64,000 nt of DNA, from NCBI RefSeq assembly GCF_004345605.1, contig NZ_SLVY01000013.1:124001-188000 (forward strand). Reading direction: 5' to 3'. Origin of the DNA: Rhodococcus sp. SMB37. GTDB lineage: Bacteria > Actinomycetota > Actinomycetes > Mycobacteriales > Mycobacteriaceae. Position 1 is the first letter of the stretch. Every line of letters begins with the position of its first letter. The notes beneath the pieces were generated by a model. The model was not told the origin of the DNA and did no database searches. It saw only the letters and a list, made by a program, of their open reading frames with translations. The position numbers and the translations under genes are program-made. Of the stretch, positions 1 through 9,123 are shown piece after piece.

Positions 1-1
1 C

Positions 2-253
2 ACGATGCCCGTGTTCGTGCAGGACGATCCGAATCTGGAGACAACGATCACCGACCGTGTCGCCGGTGCGTACTGCAGGCGGTTCGAGGATTTCGTGCGC
101 ACGGTCGCGGGGATCGCGGCGTCGCCGCAGGCACGGGACGTGATCGAGGCGGCGCTCGAGGACGTTGCCGCCTCCGGTCTTTCGGTGTCCGAGCCTCCTG
201 TGTCCGAGCCTCCTGTGTCCGAGTGTCCACTGCGCGGGACGGCGGTCCGGTGA
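2..253 (+). CDS. C-terminal end of a gene entering from the left edge (unknown product)
   Basis: The reading frame is open from the first bases of the window, so this is the 3' end of a longer gene whose start is not visible. The visible part is about 83 residues: a helical, charged stretch, then a tail of five-residue repeats reading VSEPP-VSEPP-VSECP. Its stop codon (251-253) overlaps the GTG start of the next gene as GTGA, so the two are probably translationally coupled. Because the next gene is a P-loop GTPase-like membrane protein, this may be the first member of a paired GTPase operon. That is inference from position only; no GTPase motif lies in the visible part. Confidence 0.6.
   Translation, partial: TMPVFVQDDPNLETTITDRVAGAYCRRFEDFVRTVAGIAASPQARDVIEAALEDVAASGLSVSEPPVSEPPVSECPLRGTAVR
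185..223 (+). repeat. 15-bp in-frame tandem repeat, about 2.6 copies
   Basis: The unit GTGTCCGAGCCTCCT occurs at 185-199 and 200-214, followed by a partial copy at 215-223. It encodes the VSEPP repeats at the C terminus of the first gene. Because the unit is a multiple of three, copy-number slippage would keep the frame. Confidence 0.85.
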
Positions 254-1599
254 GCGACACCGACGACGTCTTGCGTCGCTGGAACCCGCGCGGCTGGGTA
301 CGGCTGCACCGATCGTCGGTCCCGGAACCCGGCGGGGCAGTGGTGAGGGTCGCGGGGGTGGCGGGGTCCGGCCGCACCACGCTCACGGCCGAACTCACAG
401 AACTCGGCGACGTCGTATATATCGAGGACGGGGACGCTCCGGTGGTGCTCATGGTGCTCGATGCCTCGTCGGTTCTCGGTCGTACCGAACTGGCCGTACT
501 CGACGCGGCGGCGCGCGGCGCGGCCGAGGTGGTGTTCGCGTTCACCGGCATCGATCGGTATCCGAGATGGCGGTCGATCAGCGACCGGGACATCGAACTT
601 CTGCATCGGCATGCGCTATGGCTCACACGCGTCGTGGTGATCCCGGTGTCGGCCGTCGCTGCGGCCCGGGCACGTGAACTCGGTGGTGATGCCGGTCGGG
701 TGCTCGCGCTCGAATCGGGGATCGTCGGCGTGCACGAGGCGCTCCTCGCCGCGGTGGCTGCATCCGCGCCGGGCCGCGCGATGCGCGCCGCGGTGGTCGC
801 GCAGACCCGCAGCATGATCGTCGACGAGATCGCTGTGCTCGCGGCCGCCGACGACACCGCGGAGCTCCGGGCCGAGCGCGAACGTCTCGCGACGCGACCG
901 GTCGGCGCCGAACCTCGTCCGGACTTCCATCGAGCCCGGGTGGAGCTGATGCAGGAGCTCGCTGTGCGAGTGCGGGAGGCGTCGGTGGTGTTGCGCGACG
1001 TACTGGACGAGGGCTCGGCCGATCCCGGCAGCGTGGAGATTCTGCTGACCGCACATTCGCAACGCCTCAGGGACGAGGTCGCGGCAGCCGTCGAGCGCAG
1101 GCTCGGGGCTGTGGCACAGCCGCCGAGTGCGGAACCGGCTCCCGTCCCCCAGGTGCCCGGTCGTCGCCTCGATGATCGCCTTGCGCTCCTGCTGGGGGCA
1201 TCTGCCGGTGCGGGTCTCGGTCGCATGGCGGCCACCATGCTCGGTGCGATCCCGGTTGCGGTGTCGGTGCTGGTGACGGTCGTGTGTGGGGCGGTGGCCG
1301 CGTGGTGGCTCGTTCGTCTGCGCAGACAGCTGGCGCGTCGCGAGCTGATGCGGCGGTGGGTCGTCGACGAGTTGACCTCCCTTCGCGCGGACCTCGAGGC
1401 ATGGGTCCGCACGATGGCGTTCGACGCCGAATCGAAGCTCGGCCACGACGCTGTCGCGCGGGAGCGCGCACGCGCCACCGATCTGCACGAGCGGGTGGCA
1501 GCGATCGACGAGCGGATCCGTCGACGCATCGGAGAACAGCGGGCCCGTATCGCGGCGTGTGAACGAGACCTGGCGAGGTTGAATCCGGTGGAACGTTGA
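250..1599 (+). CDS. P-loop GTPase-like membrane protein (dynamin/YfjP-like)
   Basis: 449 aa from a GTG at 250 that overlaps the previous stop codon. A Walker A-like loop (GVAGSGRTT) lies near residues 36-44, followed by a beta strand and a hydrophobic VLMVLDAS segment like the Walker B/G3 region of GTPases. The middle of the protein is helical with many Arg and Glu residues. A hydrophobic hairpin near residues 313-355 should insert in the membrane, and the rest is helical and probably coiled. This layout, N-terminal G domain, central hydrophobic hairpin and helical tail, resembles bacterial dynamin-like or YfjP-type GTPases, often encoded in pairs. A canonical NKxD motif is not obvious (FTGID occupies the equivalent place), so the nucleotide preference is uncertain. 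Confidence 0.6.
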   Translation: MSDTDDVLRRWNPRGWVRLHRSSVPEPGGAVVRVAGVAGSGRTTLTAELTELGDVVYIEDGDAPVVLMVLDASSVLGRTELAVLDAAARGAAEVVFAFTGIDRYPRWRSISDRDIELLHRHALWLTRVVVIPVSAVAAARARELGGDAGRVLALESGIVGVHEALLAAVAASAPGRAMRAAVVAQTRSMIVDEIAVLAAADDTAELRAERERLATRPVGAEPRPDFHRARVELMQELAVRVREASVVLRDVLDEGSADPGSVEILLTAHSQRLRDEVAAAVERRLGAVAQPPSAEPAPVPQVPGRRLDDRLALLLGASAGAGLGRMAATMLGAIPVAVSVLVTVVCGAVAAWWLVRLRRQLARRELMRRWVVDELTSLRADLEAWVRTMAFDAESKLGHDAVARERARATDLHERVAAIDERIRRRIGEQRARIAACERDLARLNPVER

Positions 1600-1611
1600 A
1601 TCCGGTGGAAC
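1578..1611. repeat. Perfect 17-bp tandem duplication across a stop codon
   Basis: GTTGAATCCGGTGGAAC is present at 1578-1594 and immediately again at 1595-1611. The GTPase stop codon (1597-1599) lies at the start of the second copy. Because 17 is not a multiple of three, the duplication itself creates the present C terminus. Confidence 0.9.
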
Positions 1612-1681
1612 CGATCGCGGATCCGGTGCGTCCAATCAGGTGAGGGAACGAACACCGCAGAACCGGATCTCAGGAGCAGGC

Positions 1682-2032
1682 ATGGCGGACACATTCCTCG
1701 GGCCCGACGGGCTCGGTGACCAGCACCTCGGTGGCGTCGACGCGTTCGATCCTGCGAGCACCGCTGCATGGGCGGATTCGGTGGACGCGACGACCGACCT
1801 CGACGGTGACGGGTTCCGCGACACCGTCGCCTTCGACAACGGGTTCGGTGCGCTGGTCGTGGCCACCGACACCGATCTCGACGGTCTCACCGATCGGCTC
1901 ACTGCTGTCGCCGACGACGGAGAATTCGGTGTATGGGAGTTCCACCGCGAGCTCGACGGAACACCTAGGTGGGACAGGATCGACGAAGGTACGATCGGAA
2001 TAGACGAAAGTCATTCGACCGAGCACAAGTGA
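1682..2032 (+). CDS. Small Asp-rich protein (possibly DUF6802)
   Basis: 116 aa. An ATG at 1682 follows an AGGAGCAGG ribosome-binding site, a better start than the in-frame one at 1640. The protein is acidic and carries repeated DLDGDG / DTDLDG segments resembling calcium-binding loops of thrombospondin type 3 or dockerin-like repeats. There is no signal peptide or membrane segment. The composition matches a small actinobacterial family that I think is called DUF6802; that name is from memory. It lies 82 bp after the GTPase gene on the same strand and could share its transcript. Confidence 0.6.
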   Translation: MADTFLGPDGLGDQHLGGVDAFDPASTAAWADSVDATTDLDGDGFRDTVAFDNGFGALVVATDTDLDGLTDRLTAVADDGEFGVWEFHRELDGTPRWDRIDEGTIGIDESHSTEHK

Positions 2033-2308
2033 GGCGTATCGCCTGTACGAGTACGGAAGAGGGATGTATTCTGCGCGCCTCTGAATCGTTTCTGTGACAT
2101 TTCCGACCGGCCCCGAGTGTTCCCGGCTGGTAGTCCAGCGTTAACCTCTATGAATAGGACATCCGGCGCCCGCGTCCTCCGTTCGGCCACGGACGAAGCG
2201 GGTGGTACCCCTGCCGAGAGGGGAAAAGCCCGGGTTCGCCGCTGTCACTGCATTACAGATGCAGGTCGGGGGAGGGATCCGGTTCCGGGCACACCCCAGG
2301 AGAGTTTG
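2033..2308 (+). promoter_or_regulatory. Long structured leader upstream of pckG
   Basis: 276 bp with no credible gene. A plausible -10 (TATGAAT) lies near 2149-2155. Downstream are several short hairpins: TCCGT/ACGGA at 2178-2182 and 2189-2193, CCCCT/AGGGG at 2208-2212 and 2219-2223, GCGG/CCGC at 2198-2201 and 2239-2242 enclosing the second, and CTGCAT/ATGCAG near 2248-2264. The string GGGTGGTACC at 2200-2209 equals the core of the T-box antiterminator, but no T-box stem I or specifier loop is apparent. The AGGAGAG ribosome-binding site of pckG closes the region. Confidence 0.4.
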
Positions 2309-4141
2309 ATGACCTCAGCGACCATTCCCGGTTTGAACGGTACCGACGACAAGCTCCCGACCCAGCATGCCGAGCTGCTTGCGTGGGTCCAGGAGGTTGC
2401 CGAGCTCACCCAGCCCGATCGCGTCGTGTGGGCCGACGGATCCGACGAGGAATGGGATCGGCTGACTGCTCAGCTCGTCGAAGCCGGCACCTTCACTCGC
2501 CTCAACGACGAGAAGAAGCCCAACTCGTTCCTCGCGAACTCCGACCCGTCGGATGTCGCGCGTGTCGAGTCCCGCACATACATCTGCAGCGAGAACGAGA
2601 TCGACGCGGGCCCGACCAACAACTGGATGGCGCCCGACGAGATGCGCGCCACGATGACCGAGCTGTACCGCGGCAGCATGCGCGGACGCACTCTCTACGT
2701 CGTGCCGTTTTGCATGGGTCCGCTCGGCGCCGCCGACCCCAAGCTGGGTGTCGAGCTCACCGACTCGGAGTACGTCGTCGTCTCCATGCGCATCATGACC
2801 CGCATGGGTGCCGCTGCACTCGAGAAGATGGGCGTCGACCGCCCGTTCGTCAAAGCCCTGCACTCGGTGGGTGCGCCTCTCGAGGCGGGCCAGCAGGACG
2901 TGGTGTGGCCGTGCAACGACACGAAGTACATCACCCACTTCCCCGAATCCCGCGAGATCTGGAGCTACGGTTCCGGCTACGGCGGCAACGCACTGCTCGG
3001 CAAGAAGTGCTACTCGCTGCGTATCGCGTCGGCGATGGCCCACGACGAGGGCTGGCTCGCCGAGCACATGCTGATCCTGAAGCTGATCTCGCCCGAGAAC
3101 AAGCCGTACTACATCGCTGCGGCCTTCCCGTCGGCGTGTGGCAAGACCAACCTTGCGATGATCCAGCCGACCATCCCCGGCTGGCGCGCCGAGACCCTCG
3201 GCGACGACATCGCATGGATGCGTTTCGGTGACGACGGCCGCCTCTACGCCGTCAACCCGGAGTTCGGTTTCTTCGGTGTCGCGCCCGGCACCAGCGCTGA
3301 TTCGAACCCGAACGCGATGCACACCATCGAGGCCGGCAACACGATCTACACCAACGTTGCGAAGACCGACGACGGCGACGTCTGGTGGGAGGGCATCGGA
3401 GGCGAGGTTCCCGCCCACCTGACCGACTGGCTCGGCAACGACTGGACCCCGGAGTCCGATACCAAGGCCGCACACCCGAACTCGCGCTACTGCACCCCGA
3501 TGTCGCAGTGCCCGATCCTCGCCCCCGAGTGGGACGATCCGCAGGGTGTGCCGATCTCGGCGATCCTGTTCGGTGGCCGCCGCAAGACGACGGTTCCGCT
3601 CGTCAGCGAGTCGTTCGACTGGCAGCACGGCACCTTCCTCGGCTCGACTCTGTCGTCCGAGCAGACCGCCGCTGCCGAGGGCAAGGTCGGTAACGTTCGC
3701 CGCGACCCGATGGCGATGCTGCCGTTCCTCGGCTACAACGCAGGCGACTACCTGAACCACTGGATCAACCTCGGCAAGAGCGCCGACGAAACCAAGCTGC
3801 CGAAGATCTTCTACGTCAACTGGTTCCGTCGCGGCGAGGACGGCCGCTTCCTGTGGCCCGGTTTCGGCGAGAACTCTCGCGTGCTGAAGTGGATCGTCGA
3901 TCGCATCGAGCACAAGGCCGACGCCCAGTCCACGGCCATCGGTTACGTGCCGACCGCAGCCGACCTGACCCTCGACGGACTCGATGTCGACGCTGCCGAC
4001 GTCGACGAGGCCCTGAAGGTCGACGTCGACGAGTGGAAGGCCGAGATCGACGGCATCGCCGAATGGTTCGAGTTCCTCGGTGAGAAGGTGCCCTCGGGCA
4101 TCCGCGACGAGTTCGAGGCCCTGAAGCAGCGCCTCGGCTGA
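2309..4141 (+). CDS. pckG: Phosphoenolpyruvate carboxykinase (GTP)
   Basis: 610 aa, the usual length for the GTP-dependent enzyme that converts oxaloacetate and GTP to PEP, CO2 and GDP, the first committed step of gluconeogenesis in the cytoplasm. The ATG at 2309 follows AGGAGAG; an upstream in-frame extension has no such site. The P-loop (kinase-1a) reads ACGKTN with the hyper-reactive cysteine near residue 277. The kinase-2 region DDIAWMRF and the substrate segment FFGVAPGTS follow. The neighbourhood agrees with the M. tuberculosis Rv0211 locus. It is a single gene with its own terminator; the long leader suggests regulation at RNA level or by carbon source. Confidence 0.97.
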   Translation: MTSATIPGLNGTDDKLPTQHAELLAWVQEVAELTQPDRVVWADGSDEEWDRLTAQLVEAGTFTRLNDEKKPNSFLANSDPSDVARVESRTYICSENEIDAGPTNNWMAPDEMRATMTELYRGSMRGRTLYVVPFCMGPLGAADPKLGVELTDSEYVVVSMRIMTRMGAAALEKMGVDRPFVKALHSVGAPLEAGQQDVVWPCNDTKYITHFPESREIWSYGSGYGGNALLGKKCYSLRIASAMAHDEGWLAEHMLILKLISPENKPYYIAAAFPSACGKTNLAMIQPTIPGWRAETLGDDIAWMRFGDDGRLYAVNPEFGFFGVAPGTSADSNPNAMHTIEAGNTIYTNVAKTDDGDVWWEGIGGEVPAHLTDWLGNDWTPESDTKAAHPNSRYCTPMSQCPILAPEWDDPQGVPISAILFGGRRKTTVPLVSESFDWQHGTFLGSTLSSEQTAAAEGKVGNVRRDPMAMLPFLGYNAGDYLNHWINLGKSADETKLPKIFYVNWFRRGEDGRFLWPGFGENSRVLKWIVDRIEHKADAQSTAIGYVPTAADLTLDGLDVDAADVDEALKVDVDEWKAEIDGIAEWFEFLGEKVPSGIRDEFEALKQRLG

Positions 4142-4159
4142 GGCCGCCCACCGCTTGTA

Positions 4160-4199
4160 GCCGAATGCCCCGTGCAGTGATCTGCACGGGGCATTCGGC
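4160..4199. terminator. Bidirectional hairpin between pckG and the VOC gene
   Basis: A perfect 18-bp inverted repeat (4160-4177 and 4182-4199) with loop TGAT, between two convergent genes. There is no strong T tract, as is common in actinobacteria. Confidence 0.85.
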
Positions 4200-4235
4200 G
4201 TCTGTGGAGATCAGTGCCCGCAGAGATCAGGGGAC

Positions 4236-4712
4236 CTACGCGTTCTGTGTCGCCACCCACTCGTCGAGCCGACGCTTCGCCTCCTCCGGCGGGACATCCT
4301 CGACGCGCGTCATGACGGCCCAGCGGTGCCCGAACGGGTCCAGGAGGGACGCGAAGCGGTCGCCCGTCACGAACGTCGACGGTTCCTCGAACACCTGCGC
4401 ACCCAGCGACACGGCGCGAGCGAATGTGGCGTCGACATCCGCGCAGTACAGCACGTACGAATGGTTGACGGTGTTCGTACCGTCTGGGGCGTGCAGCCCC
4501 ATCGACGGGTGCGGGTCGCTCAGCTGCATGCGGCCGTGCCCGAAGTCGAGTTCGGCGTGCATCACGGCTCCGTCGGGGCCGTCCTGGCGGTCGACGAGCT
4601 TCGCGCCGAACGCATCGGTGTAGAACTCGATCGCTTTCCCCCCGCCGTCGACGACGAGGAACGGCGTCAATGCGGTGTAGCCGTCGGGAATGGGATTCAC
4701 GGAATTCGTCAT
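4236..4712 (-). CDS. VOC-family protein (glyoxalase/PhnB-like)
   Basis: 158 aa. The start (4712) is preceded by GGGGAG; a 26-residue upstream extension lacks such a site. The fold is read from the start TPFLVVDGGGKAIEFYTDAFGA, typical of the first beta-alpha-beta unit, and the closing DPFGHRWAV motif found in PhnB/YxeI-like vicinal-oxygen-chelate proteins. Such proteins are metal-dependent lyases, dioxygenases or binding proteins; the substrate cannot be told from sequence. The gene is convergent with pckG and divergent from cysK, so it is probably a stand-alone unit. Confidence 0.8.
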   Translation of the reverse strand: MTNSVNPIPDGYTALTPFLVVDGGGKAIEFYTDAFGAKLVDRQDGPDGAVMHAELDFGHGRMQLSDPHPSMGLHAPDGTNTVNHSYVLYCADVDATFARAVSLGAQVFEEPSTFVTGDRFASLLDPFGHRWAVMTRVEDVPPEEAKRRLDEWVATQNA

Positions 4713-4842
4713 GCTCCCCAGTGTTGGACCTGAGGGTCGCACCTGTATTGAAGGAACCCGACATGGTGCGTCGTGGACAACATGATGCAATAGGTATATC
4801 GCACACCACAGCCGGTCCCTGGTGGCCGGGAGAGGATCAGCT

Positions 4843-5778
4843 ATGAGCGGGATCTACAACAATGTCACCGAGCTCGTCGGTCGTACCCCGATCGTCAAGC
4901 TCAACCGGCTGACCGAGGGCCTCGGCGCAACCGTCGCTGCCAAGCTCGAGTTCTACAACCCGGCCAACAGCGTCAAGGACCGAATCGGCGTAGCGATCAT
5001 CGACGCCGCCGAGAAGTCCGGCGCACTGAAGCCCGGTGGCACGATCGTCGAGGGCACCTCCGGCAACACCGGTATCGCGCTCGCCATGGTCGGCGCAGCT
5101 CGCGGCTACAAGGTGATCCTCACGATGCCGGAAACGATGTCGACCGAGCGTCGTGTCATGCTCCGCGCCTACGGCGCCGAGATCGTCCTCACTCCGGGTT
5201 CCGAGGGCATGGCCGGTGCGGTCGCGAAGGCCAAGGAAATCGTCGAGTCGACCGAGAATGCGGTGTCGGCGAGCCAGTTCGCGAACCCCGCCAACCCGCA
5301 GATCCACCAGGACACCACCGGCGAAGAGGTCTGGAACGACACCGCCGGCGAGATCGACATCTTCGTCGCGGGTATCGGCACGGGTGGCACGCTCACCGGT
5401 GTCGGCCGCAACCTCAAGGCCCGCAAGCCCGGTGTGCAGATCATCGGTGTCGAGCCTGCCGATTCGCCGATCCTCACGGGCGGCAACCCCGGCCCGCACA
5501 AGATCCAGGGCCTCGGCGCCAACTTCGTTCCCGAGGTACTCGACCGGGAGATCTACGACGAGATCATCGATGTCCAGTTCGACGACGCCGTCAAGACGGG
5601 TCGCGCTCTCGGCACCGACGAAGGCATCCTCGGCGGCGTGTCTGCCGGCGCGAACGTGTGGGCTGCGCTCGAGGTCGCCAAGCGCCCCGAGAACGCGGGC
5701 AAGCTGATCGTCGTGGTCGTGCCCGACTTCGGCGAGCGCTACATCTCGACGCCGCTGTTCGAGCACATCCGGGACTGA
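4843..5778 (+). CDS. cysK: Cysteine synthase A (O-acetylserine sulfhydrylase)
   Basis: 311 aa. PLP-dependent enzyme making L-cysteine from O-acetylserine and sulfide. The PLP lysine is in NSVKDRIG (K45), the substrate loop is TSGNTG near residues 72-77, and the phosphate-binding GTGGT segment lies near residue 180. The ATG at 4843 follows GGGAGAGGA. cysE begins 8 bp after the stop codon, so the enzymes for acetylating serine and for sulfide incorporation are co-transcribed and can form the cysteine synthase complex. A possible promoter (TGGACA, then TATATC) lies around 4767-4800. Confidence 0.97.
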   Translation: MSGIYNNVTELVGRTPIVKLNRLTEGLGATVAAKLEFYNPANSVKDRIGVAIIDAAEKSGALKPGGTIVEGTSGNTGIALAMVGAARGYKVILTMPETMSTERRVMLRAYGAEIVLTPGSEGMAGAVAKAKEIVESTENAVSASQFANPANPQIHQDTTGEEVWNDTAGEIDIFVAGIGTGGTLTGVGRNLKARKPGVQIIGVEPADSPILTGGNPGPHKIQGLGANFVPEVLDREIYDEIIDVQFDDAVKTGRALGTDEGILGGVSAGANVWAALEVAKRPENAGKLIVVVVPDFGERYISTPLFEHIRD

Positions 5779-5786
5779 TCGTCGCT

Positions 5787-6365
5787 GTGAGCATTCTTCG
5801 TACTCTCCGCGAGGACCTGCAGGCTGCGCGCGGCAACGACCCCGCTGCGCGCAGCAATGTGGAGAACGCGGTCGTGTACTCCGGTCTGCACGCGATCTGG
5901 TCGCACCGCGTCGCACACCGGATGTGGGCGGTGCCCGCATTGAAGGGACCGGCGCGGATCCTTTCGCAGTTCACCCGGTTCCTCACCGGAATCGAGATCC
6001 ATCCCGGTGCGACGATCGGCCGGCGTTTCTTCATCGACCACGGCATGGGCGTGGTCATCGGTGAAACAGCGGAGGTCGGAGACGACGTCATGCTGTACCA
6101 CGGTGTGACGCTCGGCGGCCGGTCGCTCGCGAAGGAGAAGCGGCACCCGACGCTCGGCGATCGCGTCACCGTCGGTGCGGGAGCAAAGGTTCTCGGACCT
6201 GTCGTGATCGGCGCCGACAGCGCAATCGGCGCCAACGCGGTCGTCACACACGACGTGCCGGCCGACTCGATCGCCACGGGTATCCCCGCGACGGTCCGGT
6301 CGCGGAAGAAGCATGAGCCGCTGGTGGATCCGACCACCTACATCGATCCGGCGATGTACATCTGA
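5787..6365 (+). CDS. cysE: Serine O-acetyltransferase
   Basis: 192 aa from a GTG at 5787, the short actinobacterial form. It transfers acetyl from acetyl-CoA to L-serine, giving the CysK substrate. The C-terminal half has the left-handed beta-helix hexapeptide pattern ([37 protein letters not shown]) with the catalytic His in the DHGMG segment. The C-terminal tail ends in MYI; a terminal isoleucine is the residue that CysE uses to dock into the CysK active site, so complex formation is expected. It is the second gene of the cysK operon. Confidence 0.96.
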   Translation: MSILRTLREDLQAARGNDPAARSNVENAVVYSGLHAIWSHRVAHRMWAVPALKGPARILSQFTRFLTGIEIHPGATIGRRFFIDHGMGVVIGETAEVGDDVMLYHGVTLGGRSLAKEKRHPTLGDRVTVGAGAKVLGPVVIGADSAIGANAVVTHDVPADSIATGIPATVRSRKKHEPLVDPTTYIDPAMYI

Positions 6366-6383
6366 TACGGCCGCCGAAGATGA

Positions 6384-6441
6384 TCGAGCGGGAGGTTGTG
6401 TGCGGATTCCCGTAATGCGGTGCACACAACCTCCCGCTCGA
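6384..6441. terminator. Long bidirectional hairpin between cysE and the aldehyde dehydrogenase gene
   Basis: A 20-bp perfect stem (6384-6403 and 6422-6441) around an 18-nt loop, located between convergent genes. Confidence 0.9.
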
Positions 6442-6476
6442 CGGGCCGGATGAGGGCCGAACAGGGGGCTGGGCGA

Positions 6477-7925
6477 TCAGCCTTGGTAACCGGGTGGGTA
6501 CAGCACCGACTTCGTCTCGCAGAATGCTTCGAGCCCCTCGGGCCCGTTCTCCCGGCCGATGCCGGAATTCTTGAAGCCGCCGAACGGTGATCCCGGATCG
6601 AACGCGTACCAGTTGATTCCGTAGGTGCCCGTGCGGACCCGCGAGGCGACGTCGAGGCCCTTCTCCACATCGGTGGTGTACACCGACCCGGCCAGGCCGT
6701 AGTCGGAATCGTTTGCGATCTTGATGGCGTCGTCGACGCTGTCGTACGGCAGTATCGACAGCACCGGCCCGAAGATCTCTTCGCGGGCGATGGTCATCGA
6801 GTTGTCTACGTCGGCGAAGACCGTGGGTTCGACGAAGTAGCCCGTGTCGAGACCAGCGGGGCGGCCACCACCCAGTACGAGGCGTGCACCCTCTTCGAGG
6901 CCCTTCTTGATGTAATCCTCGACGCGGTCGCGCTGCTTCGCGGAGATCAGGGGGCCGAGCTGGGCGGCCTCGTCCGACGGCAGGCCGACGGGGAAGAAGG
7001 CGGCGGTGGCGACGATCTTCTCGACTACCTCGTCGTACCGTGAACGCGGCGCGAGGATGCGGGTCTGGCCGACGCAGGCCTGCCCGGTGTTCATCAGACC
7101 GGACATGACGAGCATCGCGATGGTGGAGTCGAGATCGGCGTCCTCGAGGATGATCGCGGCGGACTTGCCGCCGAGTTCGAGCGAGCAGCGCTTGAGGTTG
7201 CGTGCGGCGATCTCGCCGATGTGCTTGCCGACTGCAGTGGAGCCCGTGAAGGTGATCTTGTCGAGGTCCGGGTGTGAGACGAGGTGTTCTCCGGTCTCGG
7301 CGCCACCGGGCACCACCGACAGCACACCTTCGGGGAGGCCGGCCTCGGCGAAGATCTCGGCGATCACGTTGACAGCCAGCGGGGACTCGGGTGCGGGCTT
7401 GAGGACCACGGTGCAACCGGCGAGCAGTGCGGGGCCGAGTTTGTTGGCGCACAGGAACAGCGGCACATTCCACGCGATGACCGCGCCGACCACTCCGACG
7501 GGTTCACGGGTCACTCGCGTCCGCCCGAACGAGCCGTTGCGTTCGTCGACCCAGGGGAATGAATCAGCCAGTCCTGCATAAAAATTCAGTGTCGCCAACG
7601 ACGGAGTCATCTGCATCATCTGCACGGACGCGGCGGGCTGCCCCATCTCGGACGAGACGATCTCGGCGATCTCGGCGCCGCGCTCCTCGATGATCTTCGC
7701 GGCTTTGCCGATGACCTCTGCGCGCTCGGCCGGCGACATACGCGGCCACGGTCCGTCGTCGAACGCGGTGCGTGCTGCGGCTACCGCTGCGTCGACGTCC
7801 TTCGGTCCGGCGACGGGCACCGAACCGACCCGTTCCTCCGTGGCCGGGGAGAACACCTCGAGCCTCTCGTCGGTCGACGGCGCCGTCCACGTGCCGCCGA
7901 TGAACAGCTTGTCGTAATCCGTCAT
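6477..7925 (-). CDS. NAD(P)-dependent aldehyde dehydrogenase (Rv0223c-like)
   Basis: 482 aa, full length for the ALDH superfamily, oxidising an aldehyde to its acid. Visible features are the WNVPLFLCANKLGPALLAGC cofactor-binding region, the FTGS glycine motif, the general base Glu in ELGGKS, the catalytic Cys in NTGQACVGQ and the EEIFGPVLS motif. It is the last gene of a minus-strand operon, 37 bp after the preceding stop codon. The substrate is unknown; the operon partners (a phosphotransferase and a protein of unknown family) do not settle it. The M. tuberculosis counterpart Rv0223c also lies just before the Rv0224c methyltransferase. Confidence 0.9.
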   Translation of the reverse strand: MTDYDKLFIGGTWTAPSTDERLEVFSPATEERVGSVPVAGPKDVDAAVAAARTAFDDGPWPRMSPAERAEVIGKAAKIIEERGAEIAEIVSSEMGQPAASVQMMQMTPSLATLNFYAGLADSFPWVDERNGSFGRTRVTREPVGVVGAVIAWNVPLFLCANKLGPALLAGCTVVLKPAPESPLAVNVIAEIFAEAGLPEGVLSVVPGGAETGEHLVSHPDLDKITFTGSTAVGKHIGEIAARNLKRCSLELGGKSAAIILEDADLDSTIAMLVMSGLMNTGQACVGQTRILAPRSRYDEVVEKIVATAAFFPVGLPSDEAAQLGPLISAKQRDRVEDYIKKGLEEGARLVLGGGRPAGLDTGYFVEPTVFADVDNSMTIAREEIFGPVLSILPYDSVDDAIKIANDSDYGLAGSVYTTDVEKGLDVASRVRTGTYGINWYAFDPGSPFGGFKNSGIGRENGPEGLEAFCETKSVLYPPGYQG

Positions 7926-7962
7926 TGCCTCATCCTTCTCAATTGCGGTGTGCTCGTACTCG

Positions 7963-9123
7963 TCACGGTGATCGGGTCTCGTCGGCGTCGGCGAACCCGG
8001 TGAATCCGTACTGCCGGTGCGGTCCGATCACCGCGACCTCGAACAGTCCGGTGCCGACGACTGCGCTGCCGTCGTCGCCGGTGATGTGGAACCGGGCCAG
8101 GTGGTCGGTGGGGCAGAACATCAGCATCGCCGGGTCGATCTCGCGGGTGTCGCGGCGCAGCGACTGCACGACGAGGTCGCCCTGCCACATGCCGTGTCGC
8201 CAGTCGGGTTCGAGTCCGTATCCCGTGCCGATCGCCAACAGGTTCGCGACCAGCAGTTCACATTCGACGACCAGTGGATCGCGGCCGGGGCGGTGGAATG
8301 TGAGGGTCGCACCCGTGACCGTGCGGGTACCCGGCGCGAACCGCAGGGCGTGTTCGGGTCTTCCCAGCCATTCGGGTTCGGTGTCGGGCCGGATGCGGAT
8401 GGCTTCCTCGAGCAGGCGGCGGCCGGTGTCGTCCTCCTGCACGATGACGACGATCGTGTCGCTGCCGAACTGCATCACCGAGTAGATCCAGAAGAATCCG
8501 GGCGTGCCGTCAGCTGCCTTGCGGCCGGGTGGTTCGGCCTCGCCGACCGGCCGTACACCCCACGATCTGTCGCGGTTGCCCCGCCACACTGCCGGGTCGA
8601 CCTTGCGGCTGTGCCCGTCGACGGTCAGGGTGCCCGACCACGTGCCCGATTGCACGAACCGGGACGTGTCCATCACGACACGTTCGAGTTGCCGTAGCTT
8701 CTGCGGGTCTTCCTCCGTCGCGGGAACGTCGCCTTCGAAGGTGAGATCGAAGGACAGGTCCGCGGTCTCGGGATGCCCCGCTTCGAGCACCACGCGCAGT
8801 CGTTGCAGACCTTCGAGCACCTCCACGCGCAGCGGTCCCACCGCGGTGTCGGTTCGGTCGGTGCCGAGGGCCTTCGAGGCGCGGACGACGATGTGGTCGT
8901 TGCCGCGGCGTAGCACCGCGAATCCGTCGCACACACCGAGATTCGGATACTGGCCGAGACCGACGACGAGGAACATGTCGGCATCGTCGGACGGATAGCA
9001 GTTGAAGTAGTAGCGGTCGTAGAAGTTGCGGTCGGAGGTCGCTACCCGGCGCATCGGTTCGGCGGTCTGGTGTACCGGGTAGTCGTCGAGCGGCGACAGT
9101 GAGCCGCGCGGGTCCGCTGTCAC
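7963..9123 (-). CDS. Conserved protein of unknown function (possibly DUF7064/DUF7065)
   Basis: 386 aa from a GTG at 9123 whose GTGA overlaps the stop codon of the phosphotransferase gene. No signal peptide or membrane segment. The protein is rich in beta strands, aromatic residues and Trp/Asp pairs (for example WRGNRDRSWGVRP and FFWIYSVMQFG), like the two-domain AttH/lipocalin-like proteins coded beside phosphotransferases in Rhodococcus and Mycobacterium. I think these carry the names DUF7064 and DUF7065. The biochemical role is not known; tight coupling to a kinase-like protein suggests that both act on the same small molecule. Confidence 0.75.
   Translation of the reverse strand: MTADPRGSLSPLDDYPVHQTAEPMRRVATSDRNFYDRYYFNCYPSDDADMFLVVGLGQYPNLGVCDGFAVLRRGNDHIVVRASKALGTDRTDTAVGPLRVEVLEGLQRLRVVLEAGHPETADLSFDLTFEGDVPATEEDPQKLRQLERVVMDTSRFVQSGTWSGTLTVDGHSRKVDPAVWRGNRDRSWGVRPVGEAEPPGRKAADGTPGFFWIYSVMQFGSDTIVVIVQEDDTGRRLLEEAIRIRPDTEPEWLGRPEHALRFAPGTRTVTGATLTFHRPGRDPLVVECELLVANLLAIGTGYGLEPDWRHGMWQGDLVVQSLRRDTREIDPAMLMFCPTDHLARFHITGDDGSAVVGTGLFEVAVIGPHRQYGFTGFADADETRSP

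Noticed and set aside
2200-2209. T-box riboswitch before pckG
   Set aside because: Only the 10-base core GGGTGGTACC matches. No stem I, specifier loop or AG-bulge was found, and the target gene is not an aminoacyl-tRNA or amino-acid gene. Kept only as a structured leader.
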